Shown: piece by piece, positions 8,244-16,072 of the stretch
Layout: each line of letters begins with the position of its first letter
Numbering within the stretch: position 1 is the stretch's first letter
Assembly: GCF_008642315.1 (NCBI RefSeq)
Contig: NZ_CP029192.1
Span: forward strand, 3,162,001 to 3,226,000
DNA from: Streptomyces venezuelae
Lineage (GTDB): Bacteria; Actinomycetota; Actinomycetes; Streptomycetales; Streptomycetaceae
Direction: 5' to 3'
Length of the DNA stretch: 64,000 nt
The notes under the pieces: generated by a model
What the model was told of the DNA's origin: nothing
The model's input: the letters and a program-made list of their open reading frames with translations, nothing else
Database searches by the model: none
Position numbers and translations under genes: made by a program

Positions 8244-9679
8244 AGCGCTCAGTGATCGTCGTCGGCGGCGGCATCAGCGGACTGACCGCCGCCTGGCGGC
8301 TGCGCGCCGAGGCCGAAGTGACCGTCCTGGAGGGTGCCCCCCGCATCGGCGGCAAGCTGCGCACCGGCACCCTCGCGGGCGTCCCCGTCGACGAGGGCGC
8401 CGAGTCCCTGATGGCGCTGCGCCCCGAGGCCGTGCGCCTGGCGCAGGAGGTCGGCCTCGGCGACGCCCTGTGCGACCCGGCCCCCGCGCCCACCACCCTG
8501 TGGTCGAACGGCGCGCTGCGCCCGCTGCCGCCCGGCCACGTCATGGGCATCCCCACCTCCCCGGACGCGCTGGTGGGCACGGGGCTGCTGTCCGACGAGG
8601 GCGTGGCCAGGCTGCGCCACGAGGAGACGCTGCCCGCCGAGCCGATGGCCGAGGACGTGTCCGTGGCCGAGTACCTCGGCGGCCGGCTCGGCCAGGAGAC
8701 CGTGGACCGGCTCGTGGAGCCGCTGCTCGGCGGGGTCTACGCGGGCCGTCCCGACCGGCTCTCGCTGCGGGCCGTGCTGCCGCGCGTGGCGGCGGTCGCG
8801 GGGCGCGGGGAACCGCTGCTCGAGGCGCTGCGCCGGATGCGTACGTCCGGTAGGGGCTCCTTGCCGCGCTCGGACGCCCCTCGCACCGTCCCCGTCCAGG
8901 GGCTGCGCGGCGGCACCGGACGCCTGCCCCTCGCCGTGGCGGCGGCGAGCGGCGCCCGGGTGCTCACCGGCACCCGCGCGCGTGAGCTGCAGCGCACCCC
9001 CGCCGGACGGTGGCGGGTCCTGGCCGCCACGGGCGACGGTCCGCTCCTCCTCGAGGCGGACGCGGTGATCCTCGCCGTGCCCGCGTACGAGGCCGCGGAG
9101 CTGCTGCGCCCGCACGCGCCGCTCGCCGACGCCGACCTCGGCGCGATCCAGCACGCCAGCACCGCCGTGGTGACCTTGGCGTTCCCGCGCGCGGAGGCCC
9201 TCACCCGGGCGCACGGCAGCGGGCCGGGCCACGGCCCCGGGGAGGCGTTTCCCGAGGGCAACGGCTTCCTGGTGCCCGCCGTCGACGGACGCACCCTCAA
9301 GGCGGCCACGTTCCTCAGCAACAAGTGGCGGTGGCAGCGCGAGGAGACGCCCGACGTCTTCCTGCTGCGCACCTCCATCGGCCGCGTCGCCGAGGAGCAC
9401 CGCCTCGCCGTCCCCGACCGCCATCTGGTCCGCGGCTCCGTCATCGAGCTGCACCAGGCCCTCGGCTCCATCGGGGAGCCCGTCGCGGCCCGCGTCACCC
9501 GCTGGGAACGCGGTCTGCCGCAGTACGGCGTCGGGCACATCGAGCGCGTCGCCCGCGTCCGTGAGGCGGTCGGCAAGCTGCCGGGGCTCGCCCTGTGCGG
9601 CGCCGCGTACGAGGGTGTGGGCGTCGCCGCGTGCGTGGCGACGGGGACGGCCGCCGCACGGCACCTCACCGAGGGCTGA
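8240..9679 (+). CDS. cgoX: HemY/CgoX-type protoporphyrinogen or coproporphyrinogen III oxidase
   Basis: This is an FAD-dependent oxidase of 479 residues in the HemY/CgoX family. The N terminus reads VIVVGGGISGLTAAWRL, the dinucleotide-binding motif, then EGAPRIGGKLRT. The C terminus has GVGVAACVATGTAAA, which completes the FAD site. In Actinobacteria this family normally oxidises coproporphyrinogen III to coproporphyrin III in the coproporphyrin-dependent haem pathway, so the older name protoporphyrinogen oxidase is less likely to describe the substrate. The ATG overlaps the upstream radical SAM stop (ATGA). It is the last gene of the nar-linked operon. Streptomycetes usually carry another copy in a hem cluster, so this may be a second, condition-specific copy. 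Confidence 0.88.
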   Translation: MKRSVIVVGGGISGLTAAWRLRAEAEVTVLEGAPRIGGKLRTGTLAGVPVDEGAESLMALRPEAVRLAQEVGLGDALCDPAPAPTTLWSNGALRPLPPGHVMGIPTSPDALVGTGLLSDEGVARLRHEETLPAEPMAEDVSVAEYLGGRLGQETVDRLVEPLLGGVYAGRPDRLSLRAVLPRVAAVAGRGEPLLEALRRMRTSGRGSLPRSDAPRTVPVQGLRGGTGRLPLAVAAASGARVLTGTRARELQRTPAGRWRVLAATGDGPLLLEADAVILAVPAYEAAELLRPHAPLADADLGAIQHASTAVVTLAFPRAEALTRAHGSGPGHGPGEAFPEGNGFLVPAVDGRTLKAATFLSNKWRWQREETPDVFLLRTSIGRVAEEHRLAVPDRHLVRGSVIELHQALGSIGEPVAARVTRWERGLPQYGVGHIERVARVREAVGKLPGLALCGAAYEGVGVAACVATGTAAARHLTEG

Positions 9680-9783
9680 CACGGAGTCGGACGGCCCTGC
9701 CCCGTCCGCACGAAGTGGCCGATTCCTCACCCACACGGCCCGCGCCCCGAGCGCCCCGTCAGGACCCGCCGCAGGATGGGCAC

Positions 9784-11334
9784 ATGCCCACACAGTCCAC
9801 GCCGCGCGCCACCGCGCTGGCCGCCGCCACCCTGCTCCTGTCCGCCGCCCTCGCGGGGTGCGGCGGCAGTGACGACTCCAAGGACGAGGATCTGTCGGCT
9901 CAGAAGCTGAGCTGGAAGGACTGCCCCGCGCCCGACGCGGCGGAGGGCGGCGGCGAGGCCCCGTCCCCGCTGCCCGGCGGCGCCGAATGGCAGTGCGCCA
10001 CCATGAAGGCCCCGCTCGACTGGTCGAAGCCCAAGGGCGACACGGTCGACATCGCCTTGATCAAGGCGGCGACGAGCGGCGACAAGGGCGACCGCATCGG
10101 ATCGCTCGTCTTCAACTTCGGCGGCCCCGGCGGCTCGGGCATCACCACGCTGCCCGCCTTCGGAGAGGACTACGCCAAGCTGCGCACCCGCTACGACCTG
10201 GTCAGTTTCGACCCGCGCGGCGTCGGCCGCAGCGCAGGCATCAGGTGCGAGGACGACTCCGCACTCGACACGTACTTCCAGCAGGACTCCACGCCCGACG
10301 ACGAGGCCGAGCGCAAGAAGCACGTCGACAACGTCCGCGAGTTCAACAACGGGTGCGAGAAGAACGCCGGCAAGACCCTCCCGCACGTCCGCACCACCGA
10401 CGCCGCCCGCGACATGGACCTGATGCGCCAGGTGCTCGGCGACGACAAGCTGCACTACTTCGGCATCTCCTACGGCACCGAACTCGGCGGGGTCTACGCA
10501 CACTTGTTCCCCAAGAAGGTGGGGCGGGCCGTCTTCGACGCCGTCGTCGACCCCACGGAGACCGCCGAACAGGGCTCCCTCGGCCAGGCGAAGGGCTTCC
10601 AGCTCGCGCTCGACAACTTCGCGAAGGACTGCACGTCACAGGAGGCGGACTGCCCCGTCGGCGACACCGAGCAGGACGTCAAGGACCGGATCGCGAAGCT
10701 CCTGAAGGACCTGGACCGCAAGCCGATCCGCGGCATCCCGCCGCGCGAGCTGACCCAGACCGCCGCCACCAACGGCATCGCGCAGTCCCTGTACTCCAAG
10801 GACTTCTGGCCGTATCTGACCCAGGGCCTCGAAGAGGCCTACGAAGGCGACGGCAAGATCCTCATGGCGCTCTCGGACTCGATGAACGGGCGCAACGAGG
10901 ACGGCGAGTACAGCAACATCCAGTCCGCCAACGTCTCGATCAACTGCGCGGACGACAAGGCGCGTTACGACACGGAGTACGTCGAGAAGAGGCTCCCGGA
11001 GTTCCGGAAGGCGTCGCCCCTGTTCGGCGACTACCTCGCGTGGGGCATGGTCGGCTGCACCGACTGGGCGGTCGAGGGCCAGGCCGACCACCCCGACGTG
11101 AGCGCGGGCGGCGCGCCGCCCATCGTCGTCATCGGCAACACCGGTGACCCGGCCACGCCGTACGAAGGGGCCCGCAAGATGGCCCAGGCACTCGGCAAGG
11201 GCGTCGGCGTCGAGCTCACCTACAAGGGCCAGGGGCACGGGGCGTACGACAGCAAGAACAAGTGCGTGCGGAACGCCGTGGACGGCTATCTGCTGGAAGG
11301 GACGGTCCCGAAGGAGGGCACGGTCTGCTCCTGA
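9784..11334 (+). CDS. Secreted lipoprotein alpha/beta hydrolase, tripeptidyl aminopeptidase-like
   Basis: This is a 516-residue exported serine hydrolase of the S33/TAP family. The ATG at 9784 gives a lipoprotein signal with lipobox LAGC (C26); earlier starts in the same frame lie inside the upstream gene. The nucleophile motif is GISYGT with S229, an oxyanion segment FNFGGPGGSG precedes it, and the C-terminal TAP-like domain carries GNTGDPATPYEGA and the catalytic His in GQGHGAYD. The family includes the mycelium-associated SlpD/SlpE proteinases of Streptomyces lividans. It is followed 81 bases later by a close paralog. It probably trims extracellular peptides at the cell surface. Confidence 0.92.
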   Translation: MPTQSTPRATALAAATLLLSAALAGCGGSDDSKDEDLSAQKLSWKDCPAPDAAEGGGEAPSPLPGGAEWQCATMKAPLDWSKPKGDTVDIALIKAATSGDKGDRIGSLVFNFGGPGGSGITTLPAFGEDYAKLRTRYDLVSFDPRGVGRSAGIRCEDDSALDTYFQQDSTPDDEAERKKHVDNVREFNNGCEKNAGKTLPHVRTTDAARDMDLMRQVLGDDKLHYFGISYGTELGGVYAHLFPKKVGRAVFDAVVDPTETAEQGSLGQAKGFQLALDNFAKDCTSQEADCPVGDTEQDVKDRIAKLLKDLDRKPIRGIPPRELTQTAATNGIAQSLYSKDFWPYLTQGLEEAYEGDGKILMALSDSMNGRNEDGEYSNIQSANVSINCADDKARYDTEYVEKRLPEFRKASPLFGDYLAWGMVGCTDWAVEGQADHPDVSAGGAPPIVVIGNTGDPATPYEGARKMAQALGKGVGVELTYKGQGHGAYDSKNKCVRNAVDGYLLEGTVPKEGTVCS

Positions 11335-11415
11335 CGCCCCGTCCCCCCGCCCTGCCCGTGTCAGTGGCCCCGCCTACGATGGCCTGAACTGTCTTCCGAG
11401 GGGGGAAGCGCCTCT

Positions 11416-12987
11416 ATGCAGCGTTTCGTACGGTCCGCGGCCCTGGCCGCAGCAGGCGTGCTCGTGGCGGGTCTGGCCGCCGGATGCGGCTCGTCCGACG
11501 ACGGGGACGGAGGCGACGACGGCAAGCGCCCCTCGGCGACCGGCCCGGAGCCGAAGCCGAAGCCGGACCCCTCCTCCACCCTGCCCGCCTCGCTCACCTC
11601 CCAGAAACTGGACTGGGGCCGGTGCGAGGCGCCCGAGGGCGGCAGCGCGCCCGGCTCCGAGTGGCAGTGCTCGACCCTGAAGGTCCCGCTGGACTACGAC
11701 AAGCCGGACGGCGGGACCATAGGCATCGCCCTGATCCGCGCCAAGAGCACGGGCCAGGGCGACCGCATCGGCTCCCTCCTCTTCAACTTCGGCGGCCCCG
11801 GCGGCTCCGGCGTCTCCGGCCTCCCGTCCTTCGCCGACTCCTACGACTCGCTGCGCGAGCGGTACGACCTGGTGAGCTTCGACCCGCGCGGGGTGGCGGC
11901 GAGCGAGGGCGTGCGCTGCCGGGACGACGCGGCGACCCAGGCCGCGGAGGAGAAGGTCGACCTCACGCCGGACACCGCGGCCGAGGAGAAGGCGTACTTC
12001 AAGGACGCGAAGGACTTCGGCGCGGGCTGCGCGCGGAACTCGAAGAACGTCGTCGGGCACGTCTCGACGGACGACGCGGCCCGCGACATGGACGTCATGC
12101 GCCAGGTCCTCGGCGACGACAAGCTGCACTACTTCGGCGTCTCCTACGGCACGGAACTCGGCGGCACGTACGCCCACTTGTTCCCCCGGCGCGTCGGCCG
12201 CCTCGTCCTCGACGCGGTCGTCGACCCGAGCGCCGACTCGATCGGCCACGCGGAGAACCAGGCGCGCGGCTTCCAGCGCGCCCTGGACAACTACTTCACA
12301 TCCCGCGGCCAGGACCCCAAGGCGGGCTCCGCGAAGATACGGAAGCTGTTCGAGCGCCTGGACGCCGAGCCGATGCGCACCTCGGGCGACCGGAAGCTGA
12401 CCGAGTCCCTCGCGCACACCGGCGTCCTGGTCACCCTCTACAGCAAGCAGACCTGGCCCGCGCTGACCCGCGGCCTGGAGGACGCCGAGAAGGGCGACGG
12501 TTCCGCGCTGCTCCAGCTCGCCGACGCCTACAACGAACGCGACGCCTCGGGGCGCTACAGCACGCAGAGCCACTCCCAGCGGGCCATCGCCTGCCTGGAC
12601 AGCAAGGCGCGGACCACTCCGGCGGAGGCGAAGAAGCGCCTGGACCGGTTCCGCGAGATATCGCCGGTGTTCGGGGAGTTCCTCGGCTGGGACACGGCGG
12701 GCTGGTGTCACGAGTGGCCTGTGGCCGGTCTGCACGACTCCCCCGAGGTCGGCGCGCCCGGCGCCGACCCGATCCTCGTCGTCGGCAACACCGGCGACCC
12801 GGCCACCCCGTACGAGGGCGCCCGCAAGATGGCGGACGAGCTGGGCAAGGACGTAGGCGTCCACCTGACGTGGAAGGGCGAGGGCCACGGGGCGTACGAC
12901 AAGGGCAGCGACTGCGTGGACGACACGATCGACGCGTATCTGCTCGACGGCAGGGCGCCGAAGGACGGCAAGGTCTGCTCGTCCTGA
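11416..12987 (+). CDS. Secreted lipoprotein alpha/beta hydrolase, paralog of the upstream gene
   Basis: The protein has 523 residues and the same architecture as its neighbour: lipobox LAAGC (C24), a charged and Pro-rich linker, FNFGGPGGSG, nucleophile motif GVSYGT (S243), GNTGDPATPYEGA and GEGHGAYD near the C terminus. The close similarity and head-to-tail order indicate a tandem duplication. The ATG at 11416 has the purine-rich GAGGGGGGAAG upstream. The 80-base gap contains TACGAT at 11373, a plausible -10 element, so it may also have its own promoter. The start codon is fixed by the signal peptide. The stop codon lies inside a 20-base tandem repeat. Confidence 0.92.
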   Translation: MQRFVRSAALAAAGVLVAGLAAGCGSSDDGDGGDDGKRPSATGPEPKPKPDPSSTLPASLTSQKLDWGRCEAPEGGSAPGSEWQCSTLKVPLDYDKPDGGTIGIALIRAKSTGQGDRIGSLLFNFGGPGGSGVSGLPSFADSYDSLRERYDLVSFDPRGVAASEGVRCRDDAATQAAEEKVDLTPDTAAEEKAYFKDAKDFGAGCARNSKNVVGHVSTDDAARDMDVMRQVLGDDKLHYFGVSYGTELGGTYAHLFPRRVGRLVLDAVVDPSADSIGHAENQARGFQRALDNYFTSRGQDPKAGSAKIRKLFERLDAEPMRTSGDRKLTESLAHTGVLVTLYSKQTWPALTRGLEDAEKGDGSALLQLADAYNERDASGRYSTQSHSQRAIACLDSKARTTPAEAKKRLDRFREISPVFGEFLGWDTAGWCHEWPVAGLHDSPEVGAPGADPILVVGNTGDPATPYEGARKMADELGKDVGVHLTWKGEGHGAYDKGSDCVDDTIDAYLLDGRAPKDGKVCSS

Positions 12988-13022
12988 CGGACCGGACACG
13001 AACCTGACGGACCGGACACGAA
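12983..13022. repeat. Perfect 20-base tandem repeat across the hydrolase stop codon
   Basis: The unit CCTGACGGACCGGACACGAA occurs twice without a gap. The first copy contains the TGA stop of the second lipoprotein hydrolase, and the second copy runs into the terminator hairpin. This looks like a recent slippage duplication of the 3' end. Confidence 0.9.
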
Positions 13023-13054
13023 AAGGCCCGCACCGTGCGAGGTGCGGGCCTTTT
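13021..13054. terminator. Bidirectional hairpin terminator
   Basis: Perfect 14-base arms, AAAAGGCCCGCACC and its complement, flank a 6-base loop; the outer A/T tracts give a U-run in both directions. It sits between the convergent hydrolase (plus) and moeZ (minus), so it can serve both. Confidence 0.9.
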
Positions 13055-13071
13055 CCGTTCAGACGCTACGT

Positions 13072-14250
13072 CTAGTAGACCGGCTTGTCGGGCTCGATCT
13101 GGTTGACCCAGCCGATCACGCCGCCGCCCACATGCACCGCGTCGGAGAAGCCCGCGGACTTCAGCACGGCGAGGACTTCCGCACTGCGGACACCCGTCTT
13201 GCAATGCAAGACGATCTTCTTGTCCTGTGGGAGGTCCTGGAGCGCGGTGCCCATGAGGAACTCGTTCTTCGGGATCAGCTTGGCGCCGGGGATCGAGACG
13301 ATCTCGTACTCGTTGATCTCGCGGACGTCGATGATCTCGATCTTCTCGTCGCCGTCGATCCACTCCTTGAGCTGCTTGGGAGTGATCGTCGAACCGGCGG
13401 CCGCCTCCTGGGCCTCCTCGGACACGACGCCGCAGAAGGCCTCGTAGTCGATGAGCTCGGTGACGGTGGGGTTCTCGCCGCAGACCGCGCAGTCGGGGTC
13501 CTTGCGGACCTTGACCTGGCGGTACTGCATCTCCAGGGCGTCGTAGATCATCAGGCGGCCGACCAGCGGGTCGCCCGTGCCCGTGAGGACCTTGATCGCC
13601 TCGGTGACCTGGATGGAGCCGATCGACGCGCACAGCACGCCGAGCACGCCGCCCTCGGCGCAGGAGGGGACCATGCCGGGCGGCGGGGGCTCCGGGTAGA
13701 GGCAGCGGTAGCAGGGGCCGTGCTCGCTCCAGAAGACGGACGCCTGCCCGTCGAAGCGGTAGATGGAACCCCAGACGTACGGCTTGTTGAGCAGCACACA
13801 CGCGTCGTTGACCAGGTAACGGGTCGCGAAGTTGTCGGTGCCGTCGACGATCAGGTCGTACTGGCTGAAGATGTCCATCACGTTGTCGGCCTCGAGCCGC
13901 TCCTTGTGAAGGATCACGTTCACGTACGGGTTGATGCCGAGGACCGAGTCCTTGGCGGAATCCGCCTTGGAACGGCCGATGTCCGCCTGGCTGTGGATGA
14001 TCTGCCGCTGCAGGTTGGACTCGTCGACCTCGTCGAACTCGACGATGCCGAGCGTGCCGACACCCGCCGCGGCCAGGTACATCAGCGCCGGCGACCCGAG
14101 GCCGCCGGCGCCGACACACAGCACCTTGGCGTTCTTCAGCCGCTTCTGCCCGTCCATCCCGACGTCGGGGATGATCAGGTGGCGGGAGTACCTGCGAACC
14201 TCATCGACGGTGAGCTCGGATGCGGGCTCGACCAGGGGTGGCAGCGACAC
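13072..14250 (-). CDS. moeZ: Adenylyltransferase/sulfurtransferase MoeZ
   Basis: This 392-residue protein has an E1-like ThiF/MoeB domain followed by a rhodanese domain. It activates the C-terminal glycine of sulfur-carrier proteins by adenylation and then transfers sulfur to form the thiocarboxylate. Visible features are the ATP-binding GAGGLGS, paired Cys motifs CYRC and CAVC for zinc, and the rhodanese loop CKTGVRS with catalytic C350. The start is the GTG at 14250 with GGAG five bases upstream, matching the family N terminus SLPPLVEPA; an ATG 42 bases earlier has no similar support. In streptomycetes MoeZ serves molybdopterin, thiamine-type and secondary-metabolite sulfur carriers. Molybdopterin is also needed by the nitrate reductase at the left of this window. 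Confidence 0.95.
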   Translation of the reverse strand: MSLPPLVEPASELTVDEVRRYSRHLIIPDVGMDGQKRLKNAKVLCVGAGGLGSPALMYLAAAGVGTLGIVEFDEVDESNLQRQIIHSQADIGRSKADSAKDSVLGINPYVNVILHKERLEADNVMDIFSQYDLIVDGTDNFATRYLVNDACVLLNKPYVWGSIYRFDGQASVFWSEHGPCYRCLYPEPPPPGMVPSCAEGGVLGVLCASIGSIQVTEAIKVLTGTGDPLVGRLMIYDALEMQYRQVKVRKDPDCAVCGENPTVTELIDYEAFCGVVSEEAQEAAAGSTITPKQLKEWIDGDEKIEIIDVREINEYEIVSIPGAKLIPKNEFLMGTALQDLPQDKKIVLHCKTGVRSAEVLAVLKSAGFSDAVHVGGGVIGWVNQIEPDKPVY

Positions 14251-14313
14251 GGGGACTCCGTTGGTCGGTAATGCGGAACGGTTGTTCTGCAAGTAACACT
14301 GCCACGCCCTTCT

Positions 14314-15063
14314 TCATTCCGAGACACCCGTTCCGATACGCGAGACGATTTCGTCCCAGTAACCGGGCATGGCCTCCCAGGGGTCCCCCGCGCCGCCCCC
14401 GTCGACGCGGTCCGTGAAGTAGATCGTCGAGGCGCCCTGCCATCGGGCGATGCGCAGCGCCTCCTCCAGGTGACCGCGCGGCATGCCGTGCACGAAGTGG
14501 CAGAACCGTTCGGGCGGATAGTCCGCGGTCCACTCGGCAACCTGCGACCAGCGGTAATCGCTCCACGGGCCCGCGAAGGTCACCAGCTGGTCACCCGTCT
14601 CGGCATACCCGGGATACGGGTGCGTCCCGTGCCCGAGGACGATGTGCGCGTCCCCGACCAGGGCCCGCAGGGTCGCCACCGTCCTGCGCACCTCGGGCAG
14701 CGCGGCCCGCTCGGTCGGACAGCGGTCCAGCGAGAACCCGTCGACCTGGTACCAGTCGAGGTAGCGGTGCGCGTCGGAGATCAGCTCCCCGAAGGCCCGT
14801 GCGCCGTACGTCGTGTCCAGGTGGCCGAGCACACGGACACCCGCGTTCCGCAGGCGGCCCGCCGCCTCCAGGCAGTGCGGGTCAGGACGCTCCCCCGGAC
14901 CGTTGGCGACATTCAGGACAACCCACTTCAAAGGGGTGCCGGGCCGGGCGAGTTCGGACCATTCGGTGGGGGCGACCAGGGGGTGGGCGAAGCCCGGGAT
15001 GCCGAAGCCGATGCGTACCTCGGTGCTCGCGGTACCCCTCGTGGTCCTGGTCAGATGCGGCAT
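14314..15063 (-). CDS. Spherulin-4-like (GH135-type) putative glycoside hydrolase
   Basis: The protein has 249 residues with no clear signal peptide. It is a TIM-barrel-like spherulation-specific family 4 protein: strands such as IGFGIPGFAHP, KWVVLNVANGPG, VRVLGHLDTTYG and YQVDGFSLDRCP are in the expected order. D108 and D113 in the last motif are candidate catalytic acids. Characterised members include fungal Sph3, which cuts alpha-1,4-linked N-acetylgalactosamine polymers, and the family is related to the hydrolase domain of PelA. The ATG overlaps the end of the upstream epimerase by 13 bases, so it is the last gene of the 19.3-14.3 kb operon. Lack of a secretion signal argues for an intracellular or non-classical role, or for a start lying further upstream. 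Confidence 0.75.
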   Translation of the reverse strand: MPHLTRTTRGTASTEVRIGFGIPGFAHPLVAPTEWSELARPGTPLKWVVLNVANGPGERPDPHCLEAAGRLRNAGVRVLGHLDTTYGARAFGELISDAHRYLDWYQVDGFSLDRCPTERAALPEVRRTVATLRALVGDAHIVLGHGTHPYPGYAETGDQLVTFAGPWSDYRWSQVAEWTADYPPERFCHFVHGMPRGHLEEALRIARWQGASTIYFTDRVDGGGAGDPWEAMPGYWDEIVSRIGTGVSE

Positions 15064-16019
15064 GCGGCCTCCATCCAGATGTCGGCGAGTGACTCTTCGA
15101 GATTGATGCGGGGCCGCCAGCCGAGCCGGTCCCGCGCGGTGCGGACGTCGGCCTGCTGCCAGCTCCCGCACCCGTCCGGGTAGGGGTACGCGGCCGCGGC
15201 CGGCCCCCCGTGCTCGGATTCGCCGCGGGGGTGGCCGATGGATGTCATGGATGCCCGCACGGGCACCTGGTCGAGTTCGTGCAGCGCGCCGCCGTACCCC
15301 GCGACGCGGGCCAGGACGGCGGCCGCGTCACGCAGTCGTACGGCGCGCCCGGCGCCGATGTTCACGATTCCCTGCGCCGCGGAGAGCGAGGCGGCGTGCA
15401 CGGCGCGCGCCACGTCGCGCACGTCGACGAAGTCGCGCTGCACACCGAGCCCCCCGAGCTTCAGCTCGCCGTCGCCCGCCTGCATCGCGCGCCGCATGGC
15501 CTCCGCGAGCCGCCCGAGCGGCGATCCGGCGGGCGTGCCGGGCCCCGCGGGCGAGAAGACGCGCAGCACCACGGCGTCGAGCCCGGAGCCGAGCACCAGC
15601 TCCGTGGCCGCCAGCTTGCTGACGCCGTACGGCCCGCCGGGCCGCGGCACCGCGTCCTCGGCCGTGGAGGATCCCGGCTGGCTCGGCCCGTACTCCGCGC
15701 CGCAGCCCAGCTGCACGAGGCGCGCCCCGCAGCCGCTGCGCCGCAGGGCCTCGCAGATGGTGGCGACGGCGACGGTGTTGTGCCGGGTCAGGTCGCGGGC
15801 GCCGCCCCGGGTGGCACCGGCGCAGTTGATGACGACGCCCGGGTGGACGGCGTCGAGGAAGCGGGTGAGCGCGCCAGGGCTCCCGCTGGCGAGGTCGAAC
15901 CGTACGTCCGAGTCGTCGCCGCGGCCGAGTGCGGTGAGCTGCACGGCCGGGTCGGCGAGCAGCCGGTCGGCGACGAACCGGCCGAGGTATCCGTTGGCTC
16001 CGATCAGCAGCACCCTCAT
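15051..16019 (-). CDS. NAD-dependent sugar epimerase/dehydratase (extended SDR)
   Basis: This 322-residue protein has the Rossmann motif GANGYLG at residues 7-13, the SDR catalytic segment YGVSK and the C-terminal LGWRPRINLEESL motif of nucleotide-sugar epimerases. Substrate cannot be read from the sequence. Its neighbours, a PelF-like glycosyltransferase and a spherulin-4-like hydrolase, would fit a UDP-HexNAc epimerase such as PelX or Uge3. The ATG at 16019 overlaps the stop of an 18-codon micro-ORF (ATGA), which in turn overlaps the membrane-protein stop. An open frame upstream of this ATG lacks family similarity. Confidence 0.85.
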   Translation of the reverse strand: MRVLLIGANGYLGRFVADRLLADPAVQLTALGRGDDSDVRFDLASGSPGALTRFLDAVHPGVVINCAGATRGGARDLTRHNTVAVATICEALRRSGCGARLVQLGCGAEYGPSQPGSSTAEDAVPRPGGPYGVSKLAATELVLGSGLDAVVLRVFSPAGPGTPAGSPLGRLAEAMRRAMQAGDGELKLGGLGVQRDFVDVRDVARAVHAASLSAAQGIVNIGAGRAVRLRDAAAVLARVAGYGGALHELDQVPVRASMTSIGHPRGESEHGGPAAAAYPYPDGCGSWQQADVRTARDRLGWRPRINLEESLADIWMEAACRI

Positions 16020-16072
16020 CGGGCGCCTCCCGGGGTGGCCGCTCGGCGGCGGAGACGGCTGCGGGTGGTCAT
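16016..16072 (-). CDS. 18-codon arginine-rich micro-ORF coupling two operon genes
   Basis: The ORF begins with an ATG that overlaps the stop of the membrane protein and ends with a TGA that overlaps the epimerase ATG, so both junctions have the ATGA form. AAGGAG lies eight bases upstream of its ATG. The peptide is MTTRSRLRRRAATPGGAR. It may be a translational relay that carries ribosomes across the gap rather than a functional peptide. Too short for similarity claims. Confidence 0.45.
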   Translation of the reverse strand: MTTRSRLRRRAATPGGAR

